From Nitrososphaerota archaeon (lineage in GTDB: Archaea; Thermoproteota; Nitrososphaeria; Conexivisphaerales; Conexivisphaeraceae), in assembly GCA_015522695.1 (NCBI GenBank), contig WALT01000026.1:1-61258 (forward strand): a stretch of 61,258 bases of DNA, in the 5' to 3' direction. A program made the position numbers and the translations under genes. Positions 24,914 through 33,609 of the stretch are shown piece after piece; within the stretch, counting starts at the first letter, position 1; each line of letters opens with the position of its first letter. The notes under the pieces were generated by a model that saw only the letters and a program-made list of their open reading frames with translations, was not told the origin of the DNA and ran no database searches.

Positions 24914-26113
24914 ATGGACATGAGCAAGTTAGCGCTATTATCACTCGTGGTCCTCTCAGCTCTTCTGCTCCTGATCACGTATTCTCCAGCGGTCTCCAGC
25001 AACCACGGTGGCCTTGAGTTGACGACGTATTTCACCGGAGTCTATATGAAACCCGGCGAGTCGATCTCCGAAACCCTTCAGGTGACGAGCAACCTCTCCT
25101 ATCCTGTCGATGTGCAGCTGAGCTATGAGGCCCCACCTGGGTGGAACGTCGAGTTCAAGAGCATGGGATATACGATCTCCACGCTTTTCGCACCGCCGGG
25201 TCAGACGAGAAGCGTCGATATGACCATCAAACCCCCTGCCCATGTGGCCCCTGGCACATACCTCGTCAAGTTGCTGGCGCGATCGCGATCCGGTTCGGTT
25301 TCGGCGTCCTCCAACGAACTCGACATCAAGGTGAACGTTCTGCCCAGATCTAACGTTAAGCCAATAGAGGTGACGGTCTCGTATCCTAGCTTAACCGGTA
25401 GCCCGGGCTCGACCCTCGATTTTACGTTCGACGTCAAGAACAACCTCGATAGAGATGTGACGGTGACGCTAGGTGCCGTGAAGGTCCCACCTGGGTGGAA
25501 CGTCGTGTTCAGACCGTATACTTACAGCACCACGGTGATATCCGGTTTAACGATAAAGGCCTCATCCACACAATATGGTGCGGTCGCCGAGGTGACGATC
25601 CCCAACTCCGCAACCCCAGGCACGTACAAACTCGTGATCTCGATATCCATGGAGGGATACTCCGTGACGGTCCCCTTGACCGCCACGGTCTCAGGGATAA
25701 CATCGTATAGGCTCTTCACGCCCAGCGGTCTCCTGAGCCTCCACGTGATGGCTGGATCGATGGAGAACGCGACGCTGATCGTCAGCAATACGGGCACCGA
25801 GCTTCTGAACAAGATAACGTTATCCTCGGTCGAGCCAGCTGGATGGACCGTCCAGTTCATACCGAGCAACGTAAGCGTCCTGCAGCCAGGGCAGAGCATG
25901 AGCGTCACGATGATGGTGAAGCCGCCGGCCGGCTCCATAGCCGGCGACTACATGTTGACGGTCAGCGCGTTCAACTCGAAGGCTGGGTCACATAGCCTCG
26001 ATTTCAGGGTGACCGTCGTCAAGCAGACGTACTGGGGTATAATCGGCGTGGTGGTCGTGGTCGTCGCCGTGGTTGCGCTTCTGGCCGTCTTCTGGAGGTT
26101 CGGCAGGCCTTGA
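24914..26113 (+). CDS. NEW3-repeat surface protein, first gene of an ABC export operon
   Basis: 399 residues: Sec-type signal (residues 4-28), three NEW3-like Ig-fold repeats of about 110 residues (each with PPGWNV/PAGWTV and PxxxxPGTY), and a C-terminal membrane anchor (374-395) followed by WRFGRP. The bulk therefore lies outside the membrane. The stop overlaps the TTG of the ABC ATPase gene (TTGA), so the three genes form one unit. In archaea, NEW3 proteins accompany ABC transporters of unknown cargo. Leaderless promoter: TATA-like GCTTAAGAAA at 24885-24894. Confidence 0.85.
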   Translation: MDMSKLALLSLVVLSALLLLITYSPAVSSNHGGLELTTYFTGVYMKPGESISETLQVTSNLSYPVDVQLSYEAPPGWNVEFKSMGYTISTLFAPPGQTRSVDMTIKPPAHVAPGTYLVKLLARSRSGSVSASSNELDIKVNVLPRSNVKPIEVTVSYPSLTGSPGSTLDFTFDVKNNLDRDVTVTLGAVKVPPGWNVVFRPYTYSTTVISGLTIKASSTQYGAVAEVTIPNSATPGTYKLVISISMEGYSVTVPLTATVSGITSYRLFTPSGLLSLHVMAGSMENATLIVSNTGTELLNKITLSSVEPAGWTVQFIPSNVSVLQPGQSMSVTMMVKPPAGSIAGDYMLTVSAFNSKAGSHSLDFRVTVVKQTYWGIIGVVVVVVAVVALLAVFWRFGRP

Positions 26114-27021
26114 CCGCCGCCATCAAGGCGGTTGGACTCAGGAAGGTATATGGTAGCTTCATAGCCGTCGACGACACCAGCTTCGACGTCGAGAGGGGCG
26201 AGATATTCGGTCTACTGGGTCCGAACGGTGCAGGGAAGACGACCACGATATCGATGCTCGTGGGGCTTATACCGCCCACCTCCGGCGATGCATATGTAGA
26301 TGGACATAGCGTTAAGAGGGAGCCCACGGAGGTAAGGAGGAGGGTGGGGCTATTGCCGGAGAACCCCGGCTTCTACGAGAACTTGACCGCCAGGGAGAAC
26401 CTCATGTTGACCGCCAAGTTGAATGATGTGCCAAACCCTGAGGAGAGGATAGAGGAACTCATCGGAAGGGTTGGCCTATCCGGTTGGCTTGACGTCGAGG
26501 TCGGGAAGTTCTCGAGGGGTATGAAGCAGAGATTGGGGATAGCTGACGCCTTGATAAAGGGACCGAGCGTGCTCATATTCGACGAGCCGACGGCCGGTGT
26601 CGATCCGAAGGGAGCTGAAGAGATGCTCGAGATAATATCCTCATTGGCTAAAGAGGAGAAGATTACTGTCCTCATGAGCAGCCATCTATTACATCAAGTC
26701 GAAAGGATATGCGACAGGATAGCTGTGATGAACAAGGGTAGGATAATAGCTGAGGGACCTCTCGAGAGGCTGACCGGCGGTAGATATATACTCGAGCTCG
26801 AGGTGGATGGAGACTTGAATACTATAGCCAAGAAGTTACAACTCCTGGGGCGCGTGAGGCTTGAGGGACGCAGGATAGTGGTCGAGGCCATGAGGGATAT
26901 GAGGAAAGATGCAGCACAGATCGTCCTAGAGGCCGGCGGTATACCGCTCGGTATGAGGTTTAGGAGGCCGAGCCTGGCCGAGATATATAGGAGTATATTG
27001 GAGGCGGAGGTCGGGACGTGA
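26110..27021 (+). CDS. ABC transporter ATP-binding protein
   Basis: 303 residues from TTG 26110. Walker A GPNGAGKTTT, Q-loop LLPENPG, signature SRGMKQRLGIADAL, Walker B LIFDEPTAGVDP, H-loop SSHLLHQ. The CcmA/NatA-type subfamily is typical of drug, antibiotic and copper exporters. A C-terminal accessory domain of about 80 residues follows. Overlaps both neighbours by 4 nt. Confidence 0.95.
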   Translation: MTAAIKAVGLRKVYGSFIAVDDTSFDVERGEIFGLLGPNGAGKTTTISMLVGLIPPTSGDAYVDGHSVKREPTEVRRRVGLLPENPGFYENLTARENLMLTAKLNDVPNPEERIEELIGRVGLSGWLDVEVGKFSRGMKQRLGIADALIKGPSVLIFDEPTAGVDPKGAEEMLEIISSLAKEEKITVLMSSHLLHQVERICDRIAVMNKGRIIAEGPLERLTGGRYILELEVDGDLNTIAKKLQLLGRVRLEGRRIVVEAMRDMRKDAAQIVLEAGGIPLGMRFRRPSLAEIYRSILEAEVGT

Positions 27022-27974
27022 GGGGTAGCAATGCTGTGCTGGAGAAGGAGCTTGCGGAGCACTTCGCCAGCAAAAGGTTCCTGTTGATGTTCGCCCTGAT
27101 CCTCCTGAGCGGAGCTGGAGCGGCATTCGCGAGCGCCCAGTCTCTGACAGCACAGGGACTGACGAAGTTCGCGAGCCAATATCTGTTCCTCGTGCTATTC
27201 AGCGGAGCGGCATCCAGCCTCCCCAGCTACGTCTATTTCCTTAGCATCCTGGCTCCGATATTGGGTATAGCCCTGGGCTTCGACTCGATCAACCGGGAGC
27301 TGGCATCCGGGAGCATGGTCAGGCTCCTATCCAACCCTATACATAGGGATAGCGTGATAGTGGGGAAGCTGGCTGCTGGCCTCATCGTGATCTCGGTGGT
27401 CGTGGGTGGCGTCAATGCCGTGATAGTGGGGGCCGATATCCTGCTGGCAGGCTATGGACCGGGCCTCGACACGGCCCTGAGGATATTCTATTTCACGGTG
27501 GTGACCATACTTTATTCTGCGGTCTGGTTTTCCCTCGCGATGTTCCTCTCCACGGTGTTCAGGAGGGCCGCGACCTCCGCCCTGGTCTCACTCGCCCTAT
27601 GGATATTTCTATCCTTCTTCATATATCCACTGGCGACAGGTCTCGCCGCCGTGATGGCACCTCTCCCTACTTATCCAGCTCCCACAATCGGACAGATGTT
27701 GGCGAATATGGAGATCACCAGGACTATAGCCAGGATCAGTCCGGCCGTGATCTATGGGGAGCTATCGAGCGTCCTGTTGAACCCACAGGTAAGGAGCTTG
27801 GCAGCCGTCTACGTTTATAGTCCAGAGCTACCGATTCCAGCTTCCCTGACCGTGGACGAGAGCCTCGCCCTCTCGCTGCCCCATATATCTGCCCTCGTGG
27901 CTGCGTTCTCGCTGTTCTCGATCCTCGCTTATCTGGCGTTCATGAGGATGGAGATCAGGGCCAGATGGGAGTAG
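27018..27974 (+). CDS. ABC-2-type transporter permease
   Basis: 318 residues, GTG start overlapping the ATPase stop (GTGA). Helices at about 16-38, 62-88, 115-140, 152-178, 180-205 and 285-308, with a long extracytoplasmic loop before the last. The GFDSINRELASGSMVRLLSNPI loop is characteristic of the ABC-2 permease family. Together with the NEW3 protein and ATPase it makes a complete exporter, substrate unknown. Confidence 0.9.
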   Translation: MRGSNAVLEKELAEHFASKRFLLMFALILLSGAGAAFASAQSLTAQGLTKFASQYLFLVLFSGAASSLPSYVYFLSILAPILGIALGFDSINRELASGSMVRLLSNPIHRDSVIVGKLAAGLIVISVVVGGVNAVIVGADILLAGYGPGLDTALRIFYFTVVTILYSAVWFSLAMFLSTVFRRAATSALVSLALWIFLSFFIYPLATGLAAVMAPLPTYPAPTIGQMLANMEITRTIARISPAVIYGELSSVLLNPQVRSLAAVYVYSPELPIPASLTVDESLALSLPHISALVAAFSLFSILAYLAFMRMEIRARWE

Positions 27975-28063
27975 GACCGCTGAACCGTCACGGGATCCGG
28001 ATTTCCATCCCCTCGAAGGGCTTTTCCCACCGACGTCACATAATGTACCGTGAAAGCGCCGAG

Positions 28064-28074
28064 CTACTTATAGC
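28064..28074 (+). promoter_or_regulatory. TATA-like promoter of the sirtuin gene
   Basis: CTACTTATAGC, about 28 nt before the GTG start at 28097. Confidence 0.45.
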
Positions 28075-28096
28075 GGGTGAACGTCTATCGTGATCT

Positions 28097-28846
28097 GTGA
28101 GCGGAATCGAGAAGATAGCCTCATGGATCTCGAAGGCTAGATGCACGGTCGCATTGACTGGTGCAGGCATCTCGACTCCAAGTGGACTCCCCGACTTCAG
28201 GGGTCCCAAAGGTCTTTGGAGACGGGTCGATCCTTCCAAGTTCGAGCTCGACTACTTCCTCGACAGGCCAGACGAGATATGGATGCTCTTTGTGGAACAC
28301 TTCCTCCCCCATGAGGAGCTAGAACCCAACCCGGCCCATTTGGCCCTGGCGAGGTTGGAGGAGATTGGTAAGCTCTGTGCGGTAGTAACACAGAACGTCG
28401 ATGGCCTACATCAAAGGGCTGGGAACAGGAGGGTCGTGGAGATCCACGGCAACCTCAGATACGCAGTCTGCATGTCCTGCGGTGCTAGGCACGAGCTCAG
28501 CATGGCCGTCTCGGAGGTGAGGAGGACTAAGAGGGCTCCGAGATGCCCATCATGTGGCGGTCTATTGAGGCCAGACGTCGTTTTCTTCGGTGAACCTCTA
28601 CCGAAGGATGCGTTGATGGAATCTTTCTCCCTGGCATCATCCTCCGACCTCTTCCTGGCGATAGGCACATCCCTGGCCGTCTCCCCGGCAAATCAGCTAC
28701 CGCTCGAGGCGAAGAGGAGGGGCGCGAGGTTGGTGATAATCAACGAGGGCCCGACCGAGATCGATGACATGGCGGATATCGTCATCAGGGGTCGCTTGGA
28801 GATGCTCATGCCGGAGATCGTGGAGCTCGTCTCCTCTTCACGTTGA
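28097..28846 (+). CDS. cobB: NAD-dependent protein deacylase (Sir2 family)
   Basis: 249 residues. NAD-binding TGAGISTPSGLPDFRG, TQNVDGLHQRAG, the catalytic His in VVEIHGN, a Cys4 zinc site (CMSC ... CPSC), GTSLAVSPANQ and INEGPTEID. Class III sirtuin of the archaeal Sir2 type, removing acetyl or acyl groups from lysines, including Alba in some archaea. Gene starts with GTG. It lies tail-to-tail with the molybdopterin oxidoreductase, with only 2 nt between stops. Confidence 0.94.
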   Translation: MSGIEKIASWISKARCTVALTGAGISTPSGLPDFRGPKGLWRRVDPSKFELDYFLDRPDEIWMLFVEHFLPHEELEPNPAHLALARLEEIGKLCAVVTQNVDGLHQRAGNRRVVEIHGNLRYAVCMSCGARHELSMAVSEVRRTKRAPRCPSCGGLLRPDVVFFGEPLPKDALMESFSLASSSDLFLAIGTSLAVSPANQLPLEAKRRGARLVIINEGPTEIDDMADIVIRGRLEMLMPEIVELVSSSR

Positions 28847-28848
28847 AT

Positions 28849-30894
28849 CTATAGCACGTCCAGCCTCCTCACATCGCACAGGAACTCGTCGGCAGGTGGC
28901 GATCCCGTCGCTGGGTCCCTCGGCGATCCCGGCGTTATCCTGTTCACGTTGGCCCTTCCGCTCCACCCGAAGTCGGCGATGGCGACCCCCTTCATGACCG
29001 ATCCCACAATTGCTTTCATCTCCACATGCCCCCTCGCAGTCTCGATGATCACCAGATCACCGCTCGATATCCCTCTCCATGTAGCATCCTCATGTGAGAT
29101 GAGGACCTCTGGCCCGTCGTGAAGCACCCGCAAACTGGCCACATCCCTGAACCTCGTGTTCACATAGGCCAGTTGCTTCCTCGTAGTGCAAACGAGTGGA
29201 AACCTCCTGTAAAGCCAGGGTGTGGAGAGAGGGCTCTCTGCCGGTTCTACATGTCCAGGAAGAGGGTCGAGGCCGAGCTCCTCCAGCCTTCTTGAGTATA
29301 TCTCGACCTTATGAGACGACGTCGGAAATCCCATCCTCCTGAACTTCCCATAATCCGGTGGGGATTTCACATACAGATAGCTATCATCCCCGAAGTCCTC
29401 TATGTCAACGTTAGACGCCTTCAACTTGTACTCAACCCACTCCCTTTGGGTCCTCCAAGGATACTTCTCCGCCAGCCCGAGCATCTCGGCGAGCTTGTAC
29501 TCGAAATCCATCACCGGCATGCTCTCGCCTCGGGGCGATAGAACAGGTCTCCTGAGCAATATCATGCCGCCCCTAGGGCTGCCCATGGCACTGACCCCCC
29601 ACCTCTCCATGTCGCTGGCATCTGGGAGCACTAGATGTGCCAGCTTCGCGGTCTCGTTCAACTCTATGTCATAGACCAGGATGAACTCCAGCTTCTTCAA
29701 TGCCCTCTCGACCCTATCCTCACCCGGCATGGCCAGTATGGGGTTCCCGTGATATATGAGCAAGGCCCTCGGTGAGCCCCGTTCTCCTGACAGTATCTTA
29801 TCGACGATCGTGCCGAACGGGACGAAGCGTAACAGGGGATACTCAGGGACCCCGAATCCCCTGAATCCAGGGACGTGAGGTGCTCTGAACAGCCTCGGCA
29901 CGGGATAATATGCATCCCCTCCCTTCGTGCAAACGTTCCCCGTTATGGCTGAGAGTATTGCAATGGCCCTAGCTATGTTGAAGGAGTTGGAGTGGGGCTC
30001 CACACCGTTCCCAAGCCTTATCGTGGCCGGCTTCGTGGTTGCATACTCCTCGGCGAACCTTGTTATGATGCTCCTTCGAGCCCATGTCACCCTCTCAGCC
30101 CATTCTATCGTATATCCGGATATCCGTTTCCTCAGCTCCTCGAACCCGACCGTGTACTCCTCGACGAAATCCCTGTCGTAAATATCGTGCTCTATTATGT
30201 AATTGATGAGCGCCAGGGCGAGGGCGGCATCCGTCCCAGGCCTCACCGGGATCCAGAGATCCGAGCTCCTCGCCAGCGCGGACTTCCTGGGATCCACGAC
30301 CATCAACTTGATCCCCCTCCTCTTGATGTAACTGGCTAGCGACGTCGGTGGTATCCCATAGGAGACGCCTTCGCCTATCCTCAATGAGCAATCTGTTATG
30401 CTGGAGCCCCAGACGACCAAGAGCCTCGTGTTCGGTATGTCGGGCGCTGGCTTGAAGCCTAGCGTGTACAGATAGCCCAGCGTGTGGGGCCAGAAACACA
30501 TGTCGCCCGGCTCTGATGAATAGGGAGATCCTATCGCCGCCAGAAACTGTCTGAAGGCTTCACCGGCCTCTCCACATATCGGCGCACCCAAATAACCCGC
30601 TATTGCTGTCGGCCCATGTTCCCTCAGGATCCTCCCTATCTCAGAGGCAGCATATTTGAAGGCCTCATCCCACGTGATCCTGTGAAGTTCCCCCCTTCTC
30701 CTCATCATCGGATATAGTAGCCTTCTCCTGCCGTACACGATCTCCGGTAACGCCCTTCCCTTGGGACATATGAACCCGCCAGTGGTCGGGTGCCCAGGAT
30801 CCCCCTCCACGGAGATCAGCCTTCCACCCTCCGATCGTGCTATGATCCCGCACCATGCATAGCATATGTTACATATCGTGCTTATCCCTTTCAC
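28849..30894 (-). CDS. Molybdopterin oxidoreductase, DMSO-reductase family catalytic subunit
   Basis: 681 residues. N-terminal [4Fe-4S] site C8-x2-C11-x3-C15-x27-C43; the presumed Mo/W ligand is Cys133 in GDMCFWP. C-terminal molydopterin-dinucleotide domain with RDVASLRVLHDGPEVLISHEDA. Family members reduce polysulfide, thiosulfate or arsenate, or oxidise formate; the substrate is not set by sequence alone. No ferredoxin-type or membrane subunit gene flanks it and there is no Tat signal at the N-terminus, so a soluble cytoplasmic enzyme that uses a separate electron carrier is likely. TATA-like box at about 30914-30922. Confidence 0.88.
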   Translation of the reverse strand: MKGISTICNICYAWCGIIARSEGGRLISVEGDPGHPTTGGFICPKGRALPEIVYGRRRLLYPMMRRRGELHRITWDEAFKYAASEIGRILREHGPTAIAGYLGAPICGEAGEAFRQFLAAIGSPYSSEPGDMCFWPHTLGYLYTLGFKPAPDIPNTRLLVVWGSSITDCSLRIGEGVSYGIPPTSLASYIKRRGIKLMVVDPRKSALARSSDLWIPVRPGTDAALALALINYIIEHDIYDRDFVEEYTVGFEELRKRISGYTIEWAERVTWARRSIITRFAEEYATTKPATIRLGNGVEPHSNSFNIARAIAILSAITGNVCTKGGDAYYPVPRLFRAPHVPGFRGFGVPEYPLLRFVPFGTIVDKILSGERGSPRALLIYHGNPILAMPGEDRVERALKKLEFILVYDIELNETAKLAHLVLPDASDMERWGVSAMGSPRGGMILLRRPVLSPRGESMPVMDFEYKLAEMLGLAEKYPWRTQREWVEYKLKASNVDIEDFGDDSYLYVKSPPDYGKFRRMGFPTSSHKVEIYSRRLEELGLDPLPGHVEPAESPLSTPWLYRRFPLVCTTRKQLAYVNTRFRDVASLRVLHDGPEVLISHEDATWRGISSGDLVIIETARGHVEMKAIVGSVMKGVAIADFGWSGRANVNRITPGSPRDPATGSPPADEFLCDVRRLDVL

Positions 30895-31022
30895 GATCGG
30901 AGGTCGAGTTCGAGGCTAAATAACCTCAACGTGGATCCGAGGGACATTATCAAAACGATATCATTTGATTTGGCTCAGCATTTAGGAGCTTGGCGAGCAC
31001 CTCCACCGTGCGCTCCTTCCTT

Positions 31023-31391
31023 TCATATATTTTCGCCCCTTTGGCCCTTATCAACAGGTTGATCAGCATGGCTGACTGAAGGCTTCATAATCCCGCCACT
31101 GATATAATCATTTAGGAACTCGTGCCTTAAGGTTTCCAGGTCCTCCTCATCCAACTCGTAGACGGGTATCCTGGAGCCCTCGACCTCCCCGGCCAGCCCC
31201 GAGCCTGGATCCGGAGCGTACATCACTTCAAGCTCATGACCGGTTTTGAGAAGCCTCTTCAGCCGCTCGAGCTCCCTTCAGCTAGACTTTTTCTTCAGCA
31301 GGGCTGTGTGCTCCTGGATGCTCCTCCGAGCTGTCCGGGAATATGCGCCACCCCTCGTTCTGAATAATTCATCCAAGCTTATACTGCTCAT
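31023..31391 (-). pseudogene. Small protein gene interrupted by one in-frame TGA
   Basis: From ATG 31391 the frame reads MSSISLDELFRTRGG ... LLKKKSS, then TGA at 31278-31280. It then continues in the same frame as RELERLKRLLKTGHELEVMYAPD ... YELDEEDLETLRHEFLNDYI to a stop at 31023. Both halves are polar and helix-rich, use the same codons, and together give about 120 residues of an uncharacterised protein. The simplest reading is a recent nonsense mutation (CGA to TGA would do it). Start may be a GTG about 10 codons earlier. Family not recognised. Confidence 0.5.
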
Positions 31392-31762
31392 CGTCGTCGA
31401 AATGGAGCTTACCGGTCCTTCGGCCTCCACTCCATCAAGGGAACTGGAGAGCTGAGCGTCTCCACAGCTCCTCTCCTATCATATGTAGATTTGATGTGGA
31501 GGGTCCTTTTACTGTACAATTCCCTATCTCTCTAAAAATTGGATCTAGCTGAAGATCAAGGAAGATGATAAATGGCGTTCCTGAATTCCATATATCAGAT
31601 CTATTGAGAATCCTTTAATATTATATGATGACGATCGATGAAGTCGTGGCCATTACAGCTCATGTGAGCATGAGGGAAATCCCTGGGAATTATTTCAAGT
31701 GTATGGTGGCTGTATGTGATCGGATAGAACATGGTCCCCTTCCAATATGAGATGCCGGCAAG
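31392..31762. other. AT-rich intergenic stretch with a possible 41-codon ORF
   Basis: Mostly non-coding upstream DNA of the MFS gene. An ORF 31625-31750 on the plus strand (MMTIDEVVAITAHVSM...) has no recognisable features and a poor promoter spacing, so I do not call it as a gene. TATA-like sequence CTTTAATATTATAT at 31612-31625. Confidence 0.35.
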
Positions 31763-32908
31763 TTGGTGACCAGGACTAAAGCGGCAGGACTGCTTGCAGC
31801 AGGGTGGGCTGCATGGTTCTGGACATGGACATCCAGGGTGATGTTGTCCTCCTTGATCCCTGGAATAATAGGGGATTTAAGTTTAGGACCAGCTGAGGGC
31901 AGCGCCATCGCTGCGGCCATCAACGCCGGCTGGGCTACCGGTACTTTCACGCTCGGGATCGCCGGTTCGGTCGTCGGGGCGGCGATGACGGCTATTGGTT
32001 CTCTAGCCCTGAGCAGCCTCATCCTGACTTCGCTCTCATCTCAGCATTCATACTTAGCGGTCATCGTCCTCTTCGCGGCCGCTGGGATCTTCCTTGGAGG
32101 TTTCTCGCCCAACGGTATCGTCGTCGTGGCCTCTACGTTCAAGAGAAGGAGAAGAGGTGGCGCAATAGGGATCTTCGACACGGCGGTACCGCTCGGCCTC
32201 TCGGCCGGTGGAATAATAGTGGCCCTATCGTACTTGGCCCTCGGTTGGAGAGGCCTAGCCCTATACTGGGGCTTCATCGGACTTATCGCAGCTGTAGCGT
32301 TCGCTTCACTTAAACCTCCAGCCATCAGAAGGCACAGGAACATCGGTGTACCGTTGCGTGCCCTGATGCCGTTCGTAGTGGCATATGTCGGTGCGGTGGC
32401 CAGCGGCGTCGGCTTGGTCGTTTACATGCCACTCTTCCTCACGACGTTCGTCGGCACAACGCTAGAGGAGGCAGCCTGGATCGTCGGGTTCTCGAGGATG
32501 TTCGGGATCGTGGGACAGGTACTGAGCGGCTGGCTCAGCGACCGATATGGTAGATGGAGGATCCTAGCGATAATAAATGCGATAATGATCGGCACGGGAT
32601 CCGTGGTCGCGTTGACGGCGACGACGCAGTGGATCACATACGCCCTGATCCTGAACTTCCTCTTCACGACCCCCTTCTATCCTGTGGTCTACGCCACGAT
32701 GTATGAGGTGTTCGGGGATGCAACGAGCGCTGCCCTGGGATCGGCGATGTCCGTCGGCAACCTCGTGGGCTCCTCCCTAATAATACCTGTGATGATGTAC
32801 CTCGACATGAGCGTGGCACCATCCGCTGGCCTTTGGCTCGTTCCAGCGCTCGTGGCCTCAGGCCTCGCCTCCCTCATCGTATCACGTGGAGCGTTAAGCC
32901 TGAAGTAG
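31763..32908 (+). CDS. MFS transporter
   Basis: 381 residues, twelve hydrophobic segments expected for the fold. The GxLSDRYGR loop between TM domains (SGWLSDRYGRWRIL) and the cytoplasmic FKRRRRGGAIGIFDTAVPLG after helix 4 identify the family. Substrate unknown. Start TTG at 31763 or GTG at 31766; a short CCAATATG element lies about 22 nt upstream. Flanked on both sides by decaying genes. Confidence 0.88.
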   Translation: MVTRTKAAGLLAAGWAAWFWTWTSRVMLSSLIPGIIGDLSLGPAEGSAIAAAINAGWATGTFTLGIAGSVVGAAMTAIGSLALSSLILTSLSSQHSYLAVIVLFAAAGIFLGGFSPNGIVVVASTFKRRRRGGAIGIFDTAVPLGLSAGGIIVALSYLALGWRGLALYWGFIGLIAAVAFASLKPPAIRRHRNIGVPLRALMPFVVAYVGAVASGVGLVVYMPLFLTTFVGTTLEEAAWIVGFSRMFGIVGQVLSGWLSDRYGRWRILAIINAIMIGTGSVVALTATTQWITYALILNFLFTTPFYPVVYATMYEVFGDATSAALGSAMSVGNLVGSSLIIPVMMYLDMSVAPSAGLWLVPALVASGLASLIVSRGALSLK

Positions 32909-33093
32909 ATAACGATCCCGAGCTTGGAATGGCGGCTAGACGACCAGCCGAACGGCAACTCATCATCTTGGTTGGACATGCCCTTCCCAAGATGTGGAAT
33001 CCGATGAGATGACATCGTCATATACCACTATTTCTCCATAGCAGATCACGAGTCGTACTGATGGCCGATCCGATTCGTCGATCCACGACGGTG

Positions 33094-33440
33094 CTAGAGC
33101 ATCCTCCCATGTTCTCTAAGCTTTTCATATACATCATCCAGGTCGAGCTTCGACAGCGTCTCCTTCTTCGGCCCTTCCCACGATCGCTATATTGGCGATG
33201 CCGGCCTTGCGCAGTGCTGAACAGAACTCCGTACCGACGTTCGCAGAACATATCCCTCCGATGAACGCGTTCTTGGAATCTAGACTGGTCCTATACACCC
33301 CCCCGTTTCACAGGGGAGTCCAGCCCATATCGCCAGAGGTGTGGATGGATGATAGGCTGATAGCCCAAGGGTTATCTCATGGAACGATATATTGGTTGAC
33401 GCCCCTCTGCCATCTAGGAAGTTCCTACACTATCTGGGGT
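33094..33440 (-). pseudogene. Frameshifted remnant of an unidentified gene
   Basis: Minus-strand translation gives coherent protein in three pieces. RNFLDGRGASTN...LAIWAGLPCETGG ends at a G7 run (about 33299-33305 on the plus strand as C7). Then VYRTSLDSKNAFIGGICSAN and GTEFCSALRKAGIANIAI follow in the next frame, then WEGPKKETLSKLDLDDVYEK in a third, ending with a stop at 33094. The GGICSAN stretch looks like part of a nucleotide- or thiol-containing enzyme. I could not name the family. The rest of 32909-33609 has no gene; a TATA-like TATTTAATAACT at 33577-33588 serves the next gene. Confidence 0.4.
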
Positions 33441-33609
33441 TGAAATCCTCGAACGATGACTTTTGTTTGAGAGGTTAACCTTCAGTATTCGGGCATCGAA
33501 TACCTTCATGGGCAGCATATTCTTTACATGATAGCTCCATAAAAAGTTACTGGTTAGATGCCCTAATTCGAAACATTATTTAATAACTAACCTCTATTTT
33601 TGACGGCAT

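Noticed and set aside
31278-31280. Selenocysteine at the in-frame TGA of the interrupted small gene
   Set aside because: No SECIS-like hairpin was recognised and the residues around it do not resemble any selenoprotein; a nonsense mutation is simpler.
31625-31750. 41-residue ORF upstream of the MFS gene
   Set aside because: The only TATA-like element is about 10 nt upstream, too close for a leaderless start, and there is no family resemblance.
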